Translations under genes and position numbers: made by a program
Notes under the pieces: generated by a model
Databases searched by the model: none
Seen by the model: only the letters and a program-made list of their open reading frames with translations
Told to the model about the DNA's origin: nothing
Shown: piece after piece, positions 1-12,800 of the stretch
Position numbering within the stretch: the first letter of the stretch is position 1
Layout: each line of letters opens with the position of its first letter
Source: Rhinopomastus cyanomelas
Taxonomy: Eukaryota; Chordata; Aves; Bucerotiformes; Rhinopomastidae
Direction: 5' to 3'
DNA: 64,000 bases
Assembly: GCA_013400115.1 (NCBI GenBank)
Contig: VXBP01003713.1
Location: forward strand, 1 to 64,000

Positions 1-31
1 TCCAATCCCTCATGATTCTATGATTCTATGA
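1..31 (+). mobile_element. CR1 3' tail, cut by the window edge
   Basis: The window opens with the end of a CR1 element: a TCCAATCCCT-like stretch followed by repeated ATTCTATG units, the characteristic CR1 terminus, on the plus strand. Confidence 0.85.
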
Positions 32-1802
32 TTTTTACACTGTTTTGTACATAGGTGATGACCCGTCAGATAAAACAAGGCTGGGAATACTGTGAGAATA
101 AGCAGTTGTAGAGCTTGACAAGATAACCTGATGAGGGGACTGTACAGCCCTGCAGAACAGCCAGAATATTGATCCACAAGAGCATCACGTTGTGCATGAC
201 CTAACACACGCTGCCGAGAAACTCACCCACTGCTGGTGGTGGTGTTGGGCCGGTGCTAACCGACCTCTGTCAACATGTGGCTCATCTCAAACCAGCTCAG
301 CTATTTCTTCAGCTTGGTGACTACCTAGAGTTAACCTAATGCAGGGCTTCATTTTCTTTTTGTTTTTAAGATGTAGATTGAGATGTCACATGGCCACGTA
401 AACTGAAAAATGTCAGTTTGATGTCAAAGGGAATGGGGTGCTGGTAGAAGAACTCAGATGGGACAGTGTTGATTAAAGGGTGTTACAGGAACCCCTTTCA
501 TAAGGGCTTTTATAAGGAATTCAACGGAAGCCACTTCTGTTGGAAGAGGACAGACAGGGAAAAGATATTCAGTTGAGCAGGATCCCGAAAGGGCATGTGG
601 GCTTTGAAGAGCAACATGAAGGGAAACTTTGAAAGTACCCTGAGATTATGCACCTGAGTATCCAGGAAGTTGCTTTTGAAAAGTAAAGATATGATGAGTT
701 TTTTTGAAAGAGAGATGTTAGCTCTTTTCCACAAATGTAGTTAAAGATGATGAAACCTTGAAACGATGTAATGTGAGAGAAGGACAGATGGGGAGCGTTA
801 CTAGAAGAACAATTAATGATGCTGAGCTCGATTTGTTAGTCATAACTGGAGATGTGTCAGCTGAAGCAATTGCTTGGAAACAGAACACAATGTAAGATGA
901 GCAAAAGGGTAGAGAGTCTGCCCTGGGGAATGATGATTGAGTAGGGAACGAGCAAAAAGCCTCAGCAAAATATGAACTAAGAGAAGAGTCTTGAAAAAAA
1001 TGGAGCAAATCTTTAAGGCCATTTGGTTTAAAATGCCAGGAAGGCAAGAATGGCAGCAAAATTAGGAAAGAGGCAGAAGAGAAAGCAAAGGTGGGAAACA
1101 AAGGTCAGTATGAGCAGGAAGAGTAGGCTGCTCCCCAGGGAGAGGCTGTCTGAGAAATGACAGTTACAGTGAGACAGCTGGGGGCAGCATCCTCCCCGTC
1201 TCTCATTCCTCGTGCACTTTATGCTTCGGGGATTGCATGAGAGCGAACGACAACGCTTTCTTCTAAAAGCTTAGCAACTGCAGTGTAGTCTGATAATTTA
1301 TGCTATAATGGGAGTCGTTGTCAAGACTAAGCACATCCTAAGCTGAAGAGCCACCTGATAGGATTGGATTCAACAAAGAATTAGGTAAGTGTAGCTTTGC
1401 TACCAGGGACCGGTGTTTTGCACCTGCTGCAGACAACTGAGTCAACAGGCTGCCGCACCAGTCTTGCAGTTTTGGACTGAGATCTGAAAGACCCGCAGGA
1501 AGCTCTGGCTCCAGCAGCAGGACAAACCAGGCAGCACGAAGGGCAAGTCCAGCTGAAGTCTGGTACCGTACTGTGTATCTGCTGAAACATTCCTGTCTTC
1601 TTTTTGGAGCAAAAGTACTGGGCTGGCCATTGATAAACATGGAGATGAGTTCAGCAAATTTGAATACTTAAATTTCTTTTGCTTGAGGCTTACGTGAAAA
1701 AAATGAGAAGCTACAGGGACTATTTTGACAGGTGGCAGTGGCCACTGACTGAAGTCCTGCCACTGCAAACTGGTGTTTTGGGCTGACTGAGAACTACTTA
1801 GA

Positions 1803-1936
1803 TAGAGTAGTATCCTGGGGTGGATCAGAAGCGGGGTGGTTAGCAGATTGAGGGAGGTTCTCCTCCTCCTCTACTCTGCCCTAGTGAGACCACATCTGGA
1901 ATATTGTGTCCAGTTCTGGGCCCCTCAGTTCAAGAA
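1803..1936 (+). mobile_element. CR1 fragment (RT C-terminal part)
   Basis: The fragment matches the better-preserved CR1 at 57 kb over the part encoding W-I-R-x-G-V-V-S-R through the conserved L-V-R-P-H-L-E-Y-C-V-Q-F-W-A-P-Q segment, in plus orientation. It lacks a 3' end. Confidence 0.85.
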
Positions 1937-2564
1937 GTGAACCAGTGATTTGCTGCCTGCAGATGATGCTACAAACAGGAGCACAGAATGATCACGCTGA
2001 AGGCTGGGGACTGCCAGCTGGCACTTAGCTCATTTCATAAAGCACCATGTTCTTATAGAAATGTAGATGCATTTGGATGCTTCCAAGTTTAGAGGTGGTT
2101 TTGAAAATCTGGATATACTACATCTAAAGGGCTGGCTTTTGTTCTGGTAGTAAAGTCATGCGCCACGTAAAGAACAGAACCTGAAGGAGCAGACCGCTAG
2201 TGGTCAGGCACTGTGTGGCAGCGTGGGGTGTGAGCATTGTGGCTGTGCTTGCTGGGCATCTCTTCTGCAGCACTTCCCAGGACTCGCGGCAGACACTGGT
2301 TTCCTGTCGCTGTGGAGAGATGGATGGAAAAGTTTGAGATCAGCAGAGAATCTTGCAAAAGCCTGTTGCTTCCTGTTGCGGGTGCAATGAGGTCCTGATG
2401 CGCCCATCAGCGAGGTGCAAAGTAGCGGGCAGACTGCCTGACTGAAACGAGGCCATTACTCCTTTGGAATCAGATTTTAAACCAGTGAACCCCATTATTG
2501 CCTCATCGTATCTCTCTTGTGATAGAAGAGGTAACGTGTCGGTCTCCTGGGGGGGGTTATGCTC

Positions 2565-3366
2565 TACAGAGGGACCTTGGCAGACTGCGTGGATGGGCTG
2601 AGGACAACTGTGTGGGTTCACATGGAGCCAAGTGCCAGGTCCTGCATTTTGGTCACAACAACCCCCTGGAACACTACAGGCTTGGGGCAGGGTGGCTGGA
2701 ACCTGGGGGTTCTCACTGAGGCTGAATAGGAGCCAGCAGAGGGCCCAGGTGGCCAAGAAGGCCAATGGCATCCTGGCTTGTTTTAGAAACTGTGTCCAGC
2801 AGGAGTAGGGAGGTGATCGTCCCACTGTACTCAGCACTGGTGAGGCCACACCTTGATTACTGAGTCCAGTTTTGGGCACCTCAGTACAAGAGAGCCATCC
2901 AGGTGCTGGAGCAAGAGCAGAGGAGGGCAACGAAGCTGGGGAAGGGCCTAGAGAATAAATCTTACGAGGAGAGATGGAGAGAGTTGGGGCTGTTTAGTTT
3001 GAGGGAGAGGAGGCTGAGGGGAGGTCTCATCGCTCTCTACAACTGTCTGAAAGGACATTGTAGAGATGTTGGCGCTGGGCTCTTCTGACAGGTAATTAGT
3101 GACAGAACAAGTGTGAAGGGCTCCAAGCTTCAACAGGAGAGGGTTAGACTAGACATCAGGATAAATTTCTTCATGGAGGTAGTGGTCAAGCACTGGACTG
3201 GGCTGCCCAGGGTGGTGGTTGAGTCACCATCCCTGGATGTGTTTAAAAGTGCTTAGATACATGTTGGGGGATCTGGTTTAGGGGTGAACTTGGTAAAGCA
3301 GGGTTGATGGTTGGACTTGATGATCCCAAGGGCCTTTTCCAACCTGAGTGATTCTGTGATTCTGTG
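2565..3366 (+). mobile_element. CR1, 5'-truncated old copy with 3' tail
   Basis: The copy runs from the RT 3' third (conserved gene-family words for L-D-x-L-x-x-W-A-E and C-x-V-L-H-F-G) to a diverged tail GATTCTGTGATTCTGTG at 3349-3365. Several frame breaks leave only short open pieces. It is a dead copy of an older subfamily. Confidence 0.85.
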
Positions 3367-3769
3367 TAGGAGGTAACAGAAAAAAACTTTTGCATGGAAT
3401 CCAGCTGGAAAGATCTGCAACAAGCTCAGGTGTTTGCACCTGGACAGCTCTGTGGTGCGAGTATCTAAAGAAACAAAGGTGGCTAACCTTCCTGGGTCAC
3501 ATCAAAGGTTTGTGTAATCCTCTGGCCTCTCTCCAGCTGCATCCAAAAGCAGATGTGTAGAGATCAGTACGTGATTCCAGCCAGGATGTCTTCCAGTTTC
3601 AAACCAAGCCGTATATGCTCTGTTCTGTAGCTGATGACCCATGATGTGAATTTACCTGTGATCTTACACATCACTCACAGGACATCCAAGTATTTTACAG
3701 TTTAACTCTGGGTTATTGAAAGAAGTATCTTACATTTATTTTGATCTTGGAACTGGACTTTTTGATCTC

Positions 3770-4095
3770 TACAGAGTCACAGAATATCTTTGGTTGGAGG
3801 CAACCTTTAAGATCATCAAGTCCAACCTTTGACCCAGCACTGCCAGATCACCCCTAACTGTGTCCCTTAGCACTGTCTACCTGCCTTTTAAATGCCTCCA
3901 GGGATGGCAAACCCATCGCTGCCCTGGGCAGCCTGTTTCAATGTCTGATAACCCTTTCAGTAAAGAAATTCTTCTTAATGTCCAGCCTACACCTCCCCTG
4001 ATGCCTCATTGCTCTTCTCTAGAAACACTCCAGCACTTCCGTGTCCTTCTTGGAGTGAGCGGCCCAGAACTGAACACAACATTTGAGTCCAGGCT
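3770..4095 (-). mobile_element. CR1 fragment, 3' end
   Basis: The reverse-complement tail GAGTCACAGAATATC is followed by diverged CR1 3' sequence (GGTTGGAGGCAACC...CATCAAGTCCAACC). The inner boundary is approximate. Confidence 0.75.
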
Positions 4096-6210
4096 AATGG
4101 TATCCTGGACTGGATTACAAACCCTGGCCGACACACCTTGCAGCCTGCCAGCCATGCCACGTGTTAGCTCCGTGCTCTCCTTGCATGTATCACGTCTCGC
4201 GGAAGCAGAAAGCAAAAGAAAGCAGCAGGCTGCGCGCAGTGGATGCGTTACGGCTGATGCAGAGCGCGGTACACATGACAAGTAACCCGTGCTGTCCTCC
4301 GCGGTGTTGGCTCGTTCTTTGCAGTGAGGCATCTGCAACTGGTGGTGACCTTACCTTAGCACGATACAGCTTGGAACTTGAACAGAGCAATCAAAAATAC
4401 CACCCGTGTAGCAGAACATTCAACTGTTTGCAGTGCAAGACACTGGGGAAGGAAATCTGGCTTTCAATCCCTGCTTTGGCCACTGAATGGTGCCAGTAGG
4501 GTCGGGCACAGAACCAAGAACTGGAAACATCACATAGCACAGAATACACAAGAGAGGCCTTTCAAACTCCTTGTGCATAAAAGAACCTGCTTGTTCTGTG
4601 CAGTGCAGTGCCAAAGCAAGGCGAGAGGGCTCACACCGCTGTCCCACGAAGAGCAAACAAATACACGATTTCTGGTAACTTTCCACTGACAGTATTTAAA
4701 ACTTGTATCTGATACAGAAAAAGTTTTACATCTTACACTGATCTATACAAAACTCTTCAGTTTACTGGTTATACTCTTTTTAAAAAGCTTGCCTTCCAAA
4801 TCAGCTTAATTTTAGTGCTTAATCCAAACACTCTGAAGTCATTTAGAATTATGCTCTACAGTTTTTTCCTAGCTGCAATGTGTCTGCTCTAATGAGATGC
4901 AGGCGAATGCGTTTATGAGCATTAATGAGTGCTCACTTGAATTACTTTGCAGCACTCCATGCTCCGGTACTTGTATTCGCAGTTGCTTATAAATATTTTC
5001 TTTCTGCTAGATAAGTTGCTTTGGCAGCAACTCTGATTTTTCAGAAAGAAACAGAAGCGCTTGGAAAATGCCCTCTGAACAGTCCAACTTTGTAGCTAGA
5101 GTGCAGTCCTTGTCCAGTGAGCTTACTCTACTTTGTGTAGTAGAGCGCAGACAGTTTCTACTGTCGAGCCTTTAGTACCAAACCTTTCGTAAATAAGTTT
5201 CACTTTTCAACATGTTCTTCTCTTTTTTTACCTGAAGTCATGTTCTGTCCTCTGAGAATGAATTTCTACTTGTGGAAAAGAAAAAGGTTCCGGAGCAGTG
5301 CAGCTGTGCAGGGAAGACAAACATCAGAATCCAAGGAAGTACCTACCATCCAGACTTCTGTGTATACAGGTGCCCGAGACCGAAAGCTGTTTCAGCTTCT
5401 GCTCCAGACTAGCCTCCAGAGGTACTTTAAGGCAAGGGGTTCAACATTCTTTGGCTAAGTCAGCTTGTCAAGTAAGGTCCAGGACTAAGCGATCACAGAG
5501 AATCCCTTCCTTTAGCCGATGGATTTCTGCTGCTACAGGTTCAATCCGGGAAAAGAAAGGGTGTTTCATTAAGAACTTCTGGCTGAGCCCTCTGCTTACT
5601 GGAGAGACTCACAGAAATCGACGGACTAAGGGGAGCTGGACTCTGCTTATATGAACTGCAGTTTTAAAACAGATATAAGACCCCAGGAGTGTATCTGGCT
5701 TGTGTGGGATCACACTCCTCTGAGTCCGTGTGTCTGCTGGTGTTTAGGAAGAGTTCATGGCTTTACCAGCTTGCAGAAGTCAAGGTAAGCAGCTGAGGTC
5801 AGCATTTACGAGCCAGGATGAATTCACAACTAGTCCTGTTTTCCAGCACTTAAGCTTTAATGTATTGAAAAGCATCATATTTAAAGCTGCATCCAACCCT
5901 GCTTTAAAGCTAATCATACATTCTGTGACACTTGAGTCTGATACTGTAGGATGGCAGCTGTTCTCTCTCATTTCAGCAACTGTTCACTTGGAGATGCTAA
6001 GCGGCTTCCATCTGGCTGCAACCAGCTACTGGAAACCCAGTTTAAACAAGGGTTTAAAAACTGATCTCCTTACTGGTCCACTTGAATTCAAATCCTTCAC
6101 GAGCATCTCTGTGAAAAAGTAACCTACCACTAAAGCATTTTAAAAATCACTCTTGTTAAGGGAAGTGCAGAGTATGTAACACTGATGAGTGGATAGAACC
6201 CAGAACCAGG

Positions 6211-7810
6211 ATCATAGAATCATAGAATCTTAACGGACTGGAAGGGACCTCGAAAGATCATCCAGTCCAATTACCCCGTAACAGCAGGATCACCTAGACC
6301 AAGTCACACAGGAACACATCCAGGGGGGTCTTGAACATCTCCAGTGAAGGAGACTCCACAACCCCCCTGGGCAGCCTGTTCCAGTGCTCTGTCACCCTCA
6401 CTGGGAAGAAGTTCCTTCTCAGGTTGATGTGGAACCTTCTATGTTCCAGCTTACAACCATTGGCCCTCGACCTATCACTAGATGACACTGAGAAGAGCCT
6501 GGCTCCATCCTCCTGACACCCACCCCTCAAATATTTGTAGACATTCATGAGATCGCCCCTCAGACTCCTCTTCTCCAAGCTCAAGAGACCCAGCTCCCTC
6601 AGCCTCTCCTCATAAAGGAGGTGCTCCACCTCCTTCATCATCTTCATTGCCCTTCACTGGACCCTCTCCAGAAGCTCCACATCCCTCTTGAACTGAGGAG
6701 CCCACAACTGGACACAATACTCCAGATGTGGTCTCACCAGGGCAGAGTAGAGGGGAAGAAGACTGTCCCATTGACCACCACTCTCTGACTTCTACCCTGG
6801 AGCCAGTTCACCATCCACCTCACTACACAATCATCCAGACCGCACTGCCTCAGTTTGGCTGCAAGGATGCTGTGAGAGACCGTGTCAAACACATTACTCA
6901 AGTCAAGATAGATGACATCCACTGCTCTGCCATCATCCATCCACCTGGTTACACCCTCATCAAAGGCTATCGGGTTGGTCAAGCATGACTTCCCTTTGTA
7001 AAGCCATGCTGACTGTCCCTAATGACCCTCCTGTCCTTGATGTGCCTGGAGACAGCCTCTAGAACAAATTGTTCCATCACCTTTCCTGGGATGGAGGTAA
7101 GGCTGACCGGTCTATAGTTACCTGGGTCTTCCTTCTTTCCCTTTTTAAAGATTGGGGTAACATTTGCTATTTTCCAGTCCCTAGGCACCTCTCCTGTTTC
7201 CCGGGGCCTAGCAAAGATGATGGAGAGCGGCCTAGCAATGACTGCCGCCATCTCCCTCAGCACACGCGGGTGCATCCCATCTGGGCCCATGGATTTGTGC
7301 ACATCCAGTTTGATCAACTTATCCCTAACCCAGTCCTCATCAACCAAGGCAGGCTCCTCTCTTGCCCCAACTTCCTCTGGAGTCACAGCAGTCTGGGGCT
7401 TGCTATCAAGACAGCCCCTAGAAGTAAAGACAGAGGTAAAGAAGGCGTTGGGTATCTCTGCTTTCTCTATATCCTCTGTCTCCAGGGCACCCACCTCATT
7501 CAGCAGGGGTCCTACATTGCCTCTAGGTTTCGTTTTACCTGCAATGTATTTGAAGAAGCTTTTTTTGTTGCCTTTGACCTCTCTTGCAAGGTTTAATTCC
7601 AAGGAGGCCTTGGCCTTTCTAGTTACATCCCCTACATTCCCTCACCAGAGCCTTATCATCACCCCAAGTGGCCACCCCCTCCTTCCATGACTTATAGGCT
7701 TGCTTCTTCCTCTTCAGTTTGCCCAGTAGTTCCCTGGTTAACCACACGGGTCTTTTGGCCCCCTTCCTCGACTTATTCCTTGTTGGGATACTCATTTCTT
7801 GTGCTGCAAG
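6211..7810 (-). mobile_element. CR1, 1.6 kb, with internal deletion removing the RT active site
   Basis: The element starts (3' end) at ATCATAGAATCATAGAATC. Three open pieces are present. 6979-7602 holds the RT fingers (DPGNYRPVSLTSIPGKVMEQ). 6734-6982 holds the following palm part (DVIYLDLSNVFDTVSHSIL). 6294-6647 holds the C-terminus. Compared with the copy at 56.5-57.7 kb, the sequence jumps near 6761 from the C-terminal region straight to the NGT segment, so the F/Y-A-D-D catalytic block is missing. The element is non-autonomous and dead. Confidence 0.9.
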
Positions 7811-8520
7811 AAAGCAGGGTTAGGGTAAGGATAATGCAAGGAGTGTTCAAAACTGGCTTAACTTAGTAGGACTGGCAATGCTCCTAAGGGCTGGCAATCT
7901 GTGTGACATCTGGACAGCTGTCCCTGGCAGTGTTCTCTGCAGTCTGAGGGGTACAAAGACATTTCTGAAAGAGACTTTTATACAACCTGAAACTGCGATT
8001 TGGGATTAATTGGTCAAGAATATTGAAAAACCCAGAGTCACACAGGTCAGAAACTAACCTTTCTGTTTAAGCTGCCTTCATCAGGCAACGAAATCCTACA
8101 GATCTGATTAATGCTCTTTAGGATTGTATTTACTTACAGAGTGTTTTGATAATTTGTCTAGAACATGACACCCTTAAAAATACAAAAGACCTGTCACACA
8201 AAGTGCAGTAATTTTTCTCTTTTGTGGTGTGTTGTGAAACAGCATTAAACCAAGTGGCCCATTTGCTCTAAGTTATTAAACTGGAGAACATGTTTATCAC
8301 ACTTGCAAATGAAAACACGGGGCTTTACGTCAGCAGCTGCTGCCCCTAACAGAGAGCACTCTGCATTTTTTATGCCAGCTAACCTTTGGTACCCAAGATC
8401 ACTTCTGCTTCAAAGGATGTATCTGGTTTTATTACCTCTTCTCCAAACAGTTCTCAGGTGTTTTGAACAGTATCAGCTTCTACAAGACAAAGAGCTGAGG
8501 CATAAGTCTTTTAAGGTACT

Positions 8521-8526
8521 TTTATT
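8521..8526 (-). terminator. Probable poly(A) signal of ITGB1 (AATAAA)
   Basis: TTTATT on the plus strand is AATAAA on the minus strand. It lies about 1.2 kb past the stop codon, and the AT-rich sequence around it suits cleavage. It is the best candidate, though weaker upstream signals could also be used. Confidence 0.5.
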
Positions 8527-9224
8527 TAATAAATAACTTCAGTAATAGCACTGTAAAAAGTGAACATCTGTTAAAATAAAAAGGCACTTAAAACAAGAAT
8601 ATGACTATGATGCAGTTTGAATGGTCGAAGGCAAATATACATGGCACATGTCAAGAATGGTGTGACCCGACTCGTGTCACAGGACAAACTAGCAATCTTA
8701 GCTACTGGGTAAAGGCGAATTTACAGCTAAGACCGCTCGAAAGAACAAAACAAGCTCGTGTTGATACAAAAATATTACAAAAAGAATTGCAACCAAATAC
8801 ATTAAAAAGATTAGAAGGGTGACAAAGCACCAGGCTTTAAACCAAGGAAACATCACAGAGTAAAGACACAGTATGACGTAAGGCCCTTATGTGTTCTGAG
8901 GATGGCTTGGTCAGGTACTTCAGGATGCTGCCTCCCAGGGCTTGAATTTACAAAAAAAGAACTAAGCAAGTTACTAGTCAGCAACTTCTCCAGTAATGGC
9001 ACGTGTTTTAAAGCTATTGTTTTTTCCTTCTTAACATTATTCCCAAGACATTCCATTGTAACCATAACCCAGCAACAAGCAACTTTAATTTAAAGTGTGC
9101 ATGCTTGCTTCAGTCTTTTACGCTGCTTGCTTTCAACTTACTCGACTTACCATATTCCTAATCACACACCTAGGAAGAGGACAACCAATTAGCCACTGGC
9201 TCCATGCTACATCCGCTTAATTAC

Positions 9225-9296
9225 ATAGAATCGTTAGGGATTGGAAGGGACCTCGAAAGATCATCTAGTCCGATCCCCCTGCCACAGCATCTGCAA
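9225..9296 (-). mobile_element. CR1 3' tail fragment inside the ITGB1 3' UTR
   Basis: The fragment begins TAGAATCGTTAGGGATTGG and continues through the diagnostic GGGACCTCGAAAGATCATCT. About 70 nt remain, in the same sense as the host gene. If the UTR extent is right, it is part of the mature mRNA. Confidence 0.8.
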
Positions 9297-9746
9297 ACTC
9301 AAGCCCCGATTTCCCTGTAAAGCTGAAAAGTTTAATACTAAATGGCTAGGCAGAGCCCTCACGCTGATTGCTTTAACCATTTCCCTCCCTGTCGTGCCAC
9401 AGCAGTGCTGCACTCTGCAGAAGACCTGAATTCACAGCACAGGAGTGGAAAAGGTCAAAAAGGCACCATGTGACCTTAGCTGACGAGGCTACACAGTCTC
9501 AAGTTTTTTTGTCAGACCTCTGGCACTGATTACTTCTATTTGCAAAAAAAACAAAACAAACACCCCAAAACAACAAAACCCCAAACAAAAAAAATTACAT
9601 ATGGTACATTGTCAAAACCTGAACAGGAAAACAAACCTATATGTAATGAATTAGTAAAATCACTGCAGTTTGCCCTAAATCTATCTTACTGTGACTACAA
9701 AAGTTGCTACGCTGCATACAGTGTTGTGAAGTTACACAAGCAGTGT

Positions 9747-9812
9747 TCATTTTCCCTCATATTTAGGATTGACCACGGTTGTCACTGCACTCTTGTAAAT
9801 AGGATTTTCACC
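9747..9812 (-). CDS. ITGB1: ITGB1 exon 16: standard beta-1A cytoplasmic tail and stop
   Basis: This exon encodes residues 783-803 and TGA. It reads GENPIYKSAVTTVVNPKYEG then K. N785-P-I-Y788 is the talin site and N797-P-K-Y800 the kindlin site. The T-T-V-V between them carries the phosphorylated threonines that regulate filamin and kindlin binding. The acceptor is CTTCTAG at 9813-9814. This is the ubiquitous beta-1A terminus, and it lies 6.66 kb from exon 15. Confidence 0.98.
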   Translation of the reverse strand, partial: GENPIYKSAVTTVVNPKYEGK

Positions 9813-12800
9813 CTAGAAGAAGACAAATATTTATATTAACATTTAAAGAGAAACAAGGCACTGTGTTTGCAAGAAGCGTAAAAATTAGCCCAAGGAATTA
9901 GTTTAAGAAATTATCCATTAATGTTTTGTTTGTACACACAAAACAGCTTAACTCAAACTAGTTTTCTCTCTAGTAACTTGAACACAGGCATGCTCAGCTA
10001 ACAAAGCAATGGGTTAGGGCATGATCCTGTTCAGTTTATGCCACAGATTTCCTTCAAGGCAGCTGAAATCTCAGGGCTGAGCCATCAACTCAAGGCGTCT
10101 GGAGCTCATAAAATTTTTTTAAAGAAGAACAGGACTGTAAACAACATTTTTTGAAACCATGACTGACCACAGACCACATTCTGCTATAACAAACATTTAA
10201 ACAGCTTATCTTGTATTACAATTCAATTCTAGAGACAAAGTGGAAAGGCTTCTAGTAGTTTGACAATACACAGTCAAGATTCATACTGAACGTTCAGTAC
10301 TCGAGATTCTCACTTCATTCCTGCAGGTTCCCCCACCCCACTCCGCACATCACACACCATTAGAACTAAGAAGCTTCCGTCCTGGCGCAAGCGCTGTAAT
10401 AAAAACATTATTTCCACTGATACGGGAAATGCCTACGCACCCACCTCTTTGCTGAGATTTGGCAACTTCTACACTAAGATTTTCTCAAGCTTCCCTTGTT
10501 CGCAGGTTTCCTCTTATCTCAGTAAAACTTGCTCCATTTATAGCATCCTTGCACACCTCAGACTAACGGCTTGAACTTGGAATTAACAGATCACTCTTAC
10601 TAGGTGAAAAGGGAACTGTGCAGATGTTGGGCCCAGTGTGGCTCCTGCCAGAACTGTACCCAGCCTTCAGCAGCAGTAACGGAGTCTCTCTCTGCCTTTT
10701 TAAGTCCCCCCCACTCCATCTGGGATGGCCTAAATAATCACACTACTTACATTTTACTCTATTCAATGTCACAGCATTTAAAATATTCCCAGTTAAAACA
10801 ATTTTTCCCGCAATCAGTTAATCAGTTAAAGAAAACACTCCCCTAGACACACAAATGTCAGGCATTTCTGTCTGTTTTTTCAGACTGGAAAGTCAACTGG
10901 GAATACCACAGGATGTGCCACAAGGTGACAAGGAAAGCAAGAAACTGATTCCTGGGATGTTTATTGCCTTCTAGAGGAGAAGGTAAAGAGTCATAGAGAT
11001 GCACTGGCTACGCGGGGTCGGACCTGGACCGCACTTGGAAGGGAGACACTCTGGGTACGCCCTGGGTGGTAGACTTCCCCTGCTCCAGCAGGAGGGGTTG
11101 GACTTAGATGACCTTTTGAGGTCCCTTCCAACCTGTAACATTCTGTGATTCTACTTTCATGAGGTAGGGGCGAGTAACTGGTTTACCGCAGGAGTTGCAG
11201 CTACGAAGATGAATTAGCTGGTGTAGTGCTTTTCCATCTGGTTCCTTGTGTGAGAACAAGAGAGCTGCTCCTTGATGGCAGCTTCTGTACACGCAAAGAG
11301 CACTGAGGCACAGCCAGTCCCACCTAGACCTAATTGCCTCCAGCCTCTCCAGGTGGTGTCTCCAGCCTGACCATGGAAGTCAAGGTTCTATTTTCTCAGC
11401 ATCTGAGTTGATGCCATCTGGCTCCAAATGAAGGGAAAAACTAGGTTTCCAGTGCTGGCTACACTTCCCTTCTATCACTTCCCAGGCAAACTGTGTCTTG
11501 ATTAAAAGCCAATCAGGTCCTGGTCTGCTGTTGCAGGCGGATTGGACCAGATGATCTTTCGAGGTCCCTTCCAATCCTTAGCGATTCTATGATTCTATGA
11601 TAATGGAAGTAGAGTGTTGTGACTGGTTCTCAGACAGGCAAGTCAATCAACACAAAATGATCCCCTCTCCAGTATTTTAAATAAAAAAGCTTTACAAGTG
11701 CCAGATGTAAATGAAACTGTAAATACATCACAGGATGAGGGACTTAACTGGTAACTGAAGTATCTCACTACGCCTCAAAGTTCTCAGCTATGTATGGTGT
11801 TTTTTCCCCTCAAGTTTTAATAGAGCATTTGTAAAAATACCAATCAATGAATTGGTGAGGCAGAGAAAGTCTGTAAGATTAATGTCATCTAGTGATAGGA
11901 CGAGGGGCAACAGGTGCAAGCTGGAACACAGGAGGTTCCACATCAATATCAGAAGGAACTTCTTCACAGTGAGGGTGACAGAGCACTGGAACAGGCTGCC
12001 CAGGGGGGTTGATCACAAGTGGGTTGGGCACTCCTGTGGTTATAGGCAGTAGAGCCCTAAGAGCCATTTAGCTGATGAAATGTAAGGCTGGGTTAAGCTG
12101 AATACTTTTGTGTTAACTAAATCCCCAGTATGTGTAATGGGACCTGAGACACTCAGCTGACATGGGGAGACACCTGGTTTAGTGCCTTTTTCAGGGACCT
12201 AAATCCCACTGTGTGCTGCTGAGAGTTCCTGGGAACATGAAGTTCAGGTGTAAGATGAGACAGTACAGTGTTTCAGTGTCTGTGTGAATAGGGCTTGTAC
12301 TAAATAAAGAGCACAGAAACATCAGATTCTGATTGATGTTGGAAAAGCTGTGTTGTTAAAAATTTACCATTTCATCATGCAAACTGCATTTTAAACTTTA
12401 TTCATAGTTAAATTAATTGTAGGAGCAGCACCCTGCAAATTGCCAAGGTAGAGTCCTAATCTTTACCCCATTCCTACACTATCTGATAGAAACTATCTTG
12501 TACTAACAAGACAATGTAAACATACGCTTCCCTGTATGTGCCAAGCGTAGTCTGTTCTGTGAAATGTTGAAGGTTAAAGGTAGAGTGTTGTTCCACAATG
12601 CCTTGCCATCAAAAGCTATGCGCTATCTTCTCACGCATGTGTGATACAGCCTGTTAGTCACAGAATCACTAAGGATTGGAAGGGACCTTGAAAGATCATC
12701 CAGTCCAATCCCCCTGCCACAGCAGGATCACCCAACCAAGTCACAAAGGAACACATCCAGGCGGGTCTTAAATGCCTTCAGTGAAGGAGACTCCACAACC

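Larger units (their letters stand above)
32..8495. other. 3' flank of ITGB1, no gene recognised outside CR1 copies
   Basis: Apart from the CR1 copies listed, this 8.5 kb is AT-rich sequence with only short open frames. None shows a recognisable domain, splice-consistent exon pair or conserved motif. Confidence 0.6.
8496..9746 (-). other. ITGB1: ITGB1 3' UTR (probable extent)
   Basis: AT-rich non-coding sequence follows the TGA and ends at a canonical AATAAA on the minus strand (8521-8526), with cleavage expected some 10-30 nt further. That makes a UTR of about 1.25 kb, reasonable for this gene. It includes an A/C-rich tract on the plus strand at 9541-9597 and a short CR1 tail at 9225-9296. 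The extent is inferred; no transcript was available. Confidence 0.6.

Noticed and set aside
5298..5654. 118-codon open frame on the plus strand downstream of ITGB1
   Set aside because: It has no recognisable domain, splice partner, promoter or composition shift, and its length is within chance for this region.
6979..7602. 207-codon open frame that could be called a reverse-transcriptase gene
   Set aside because: It is the RT part of a CR1 retrotransposon fragment, reported under that mobile element and not as a host gene.
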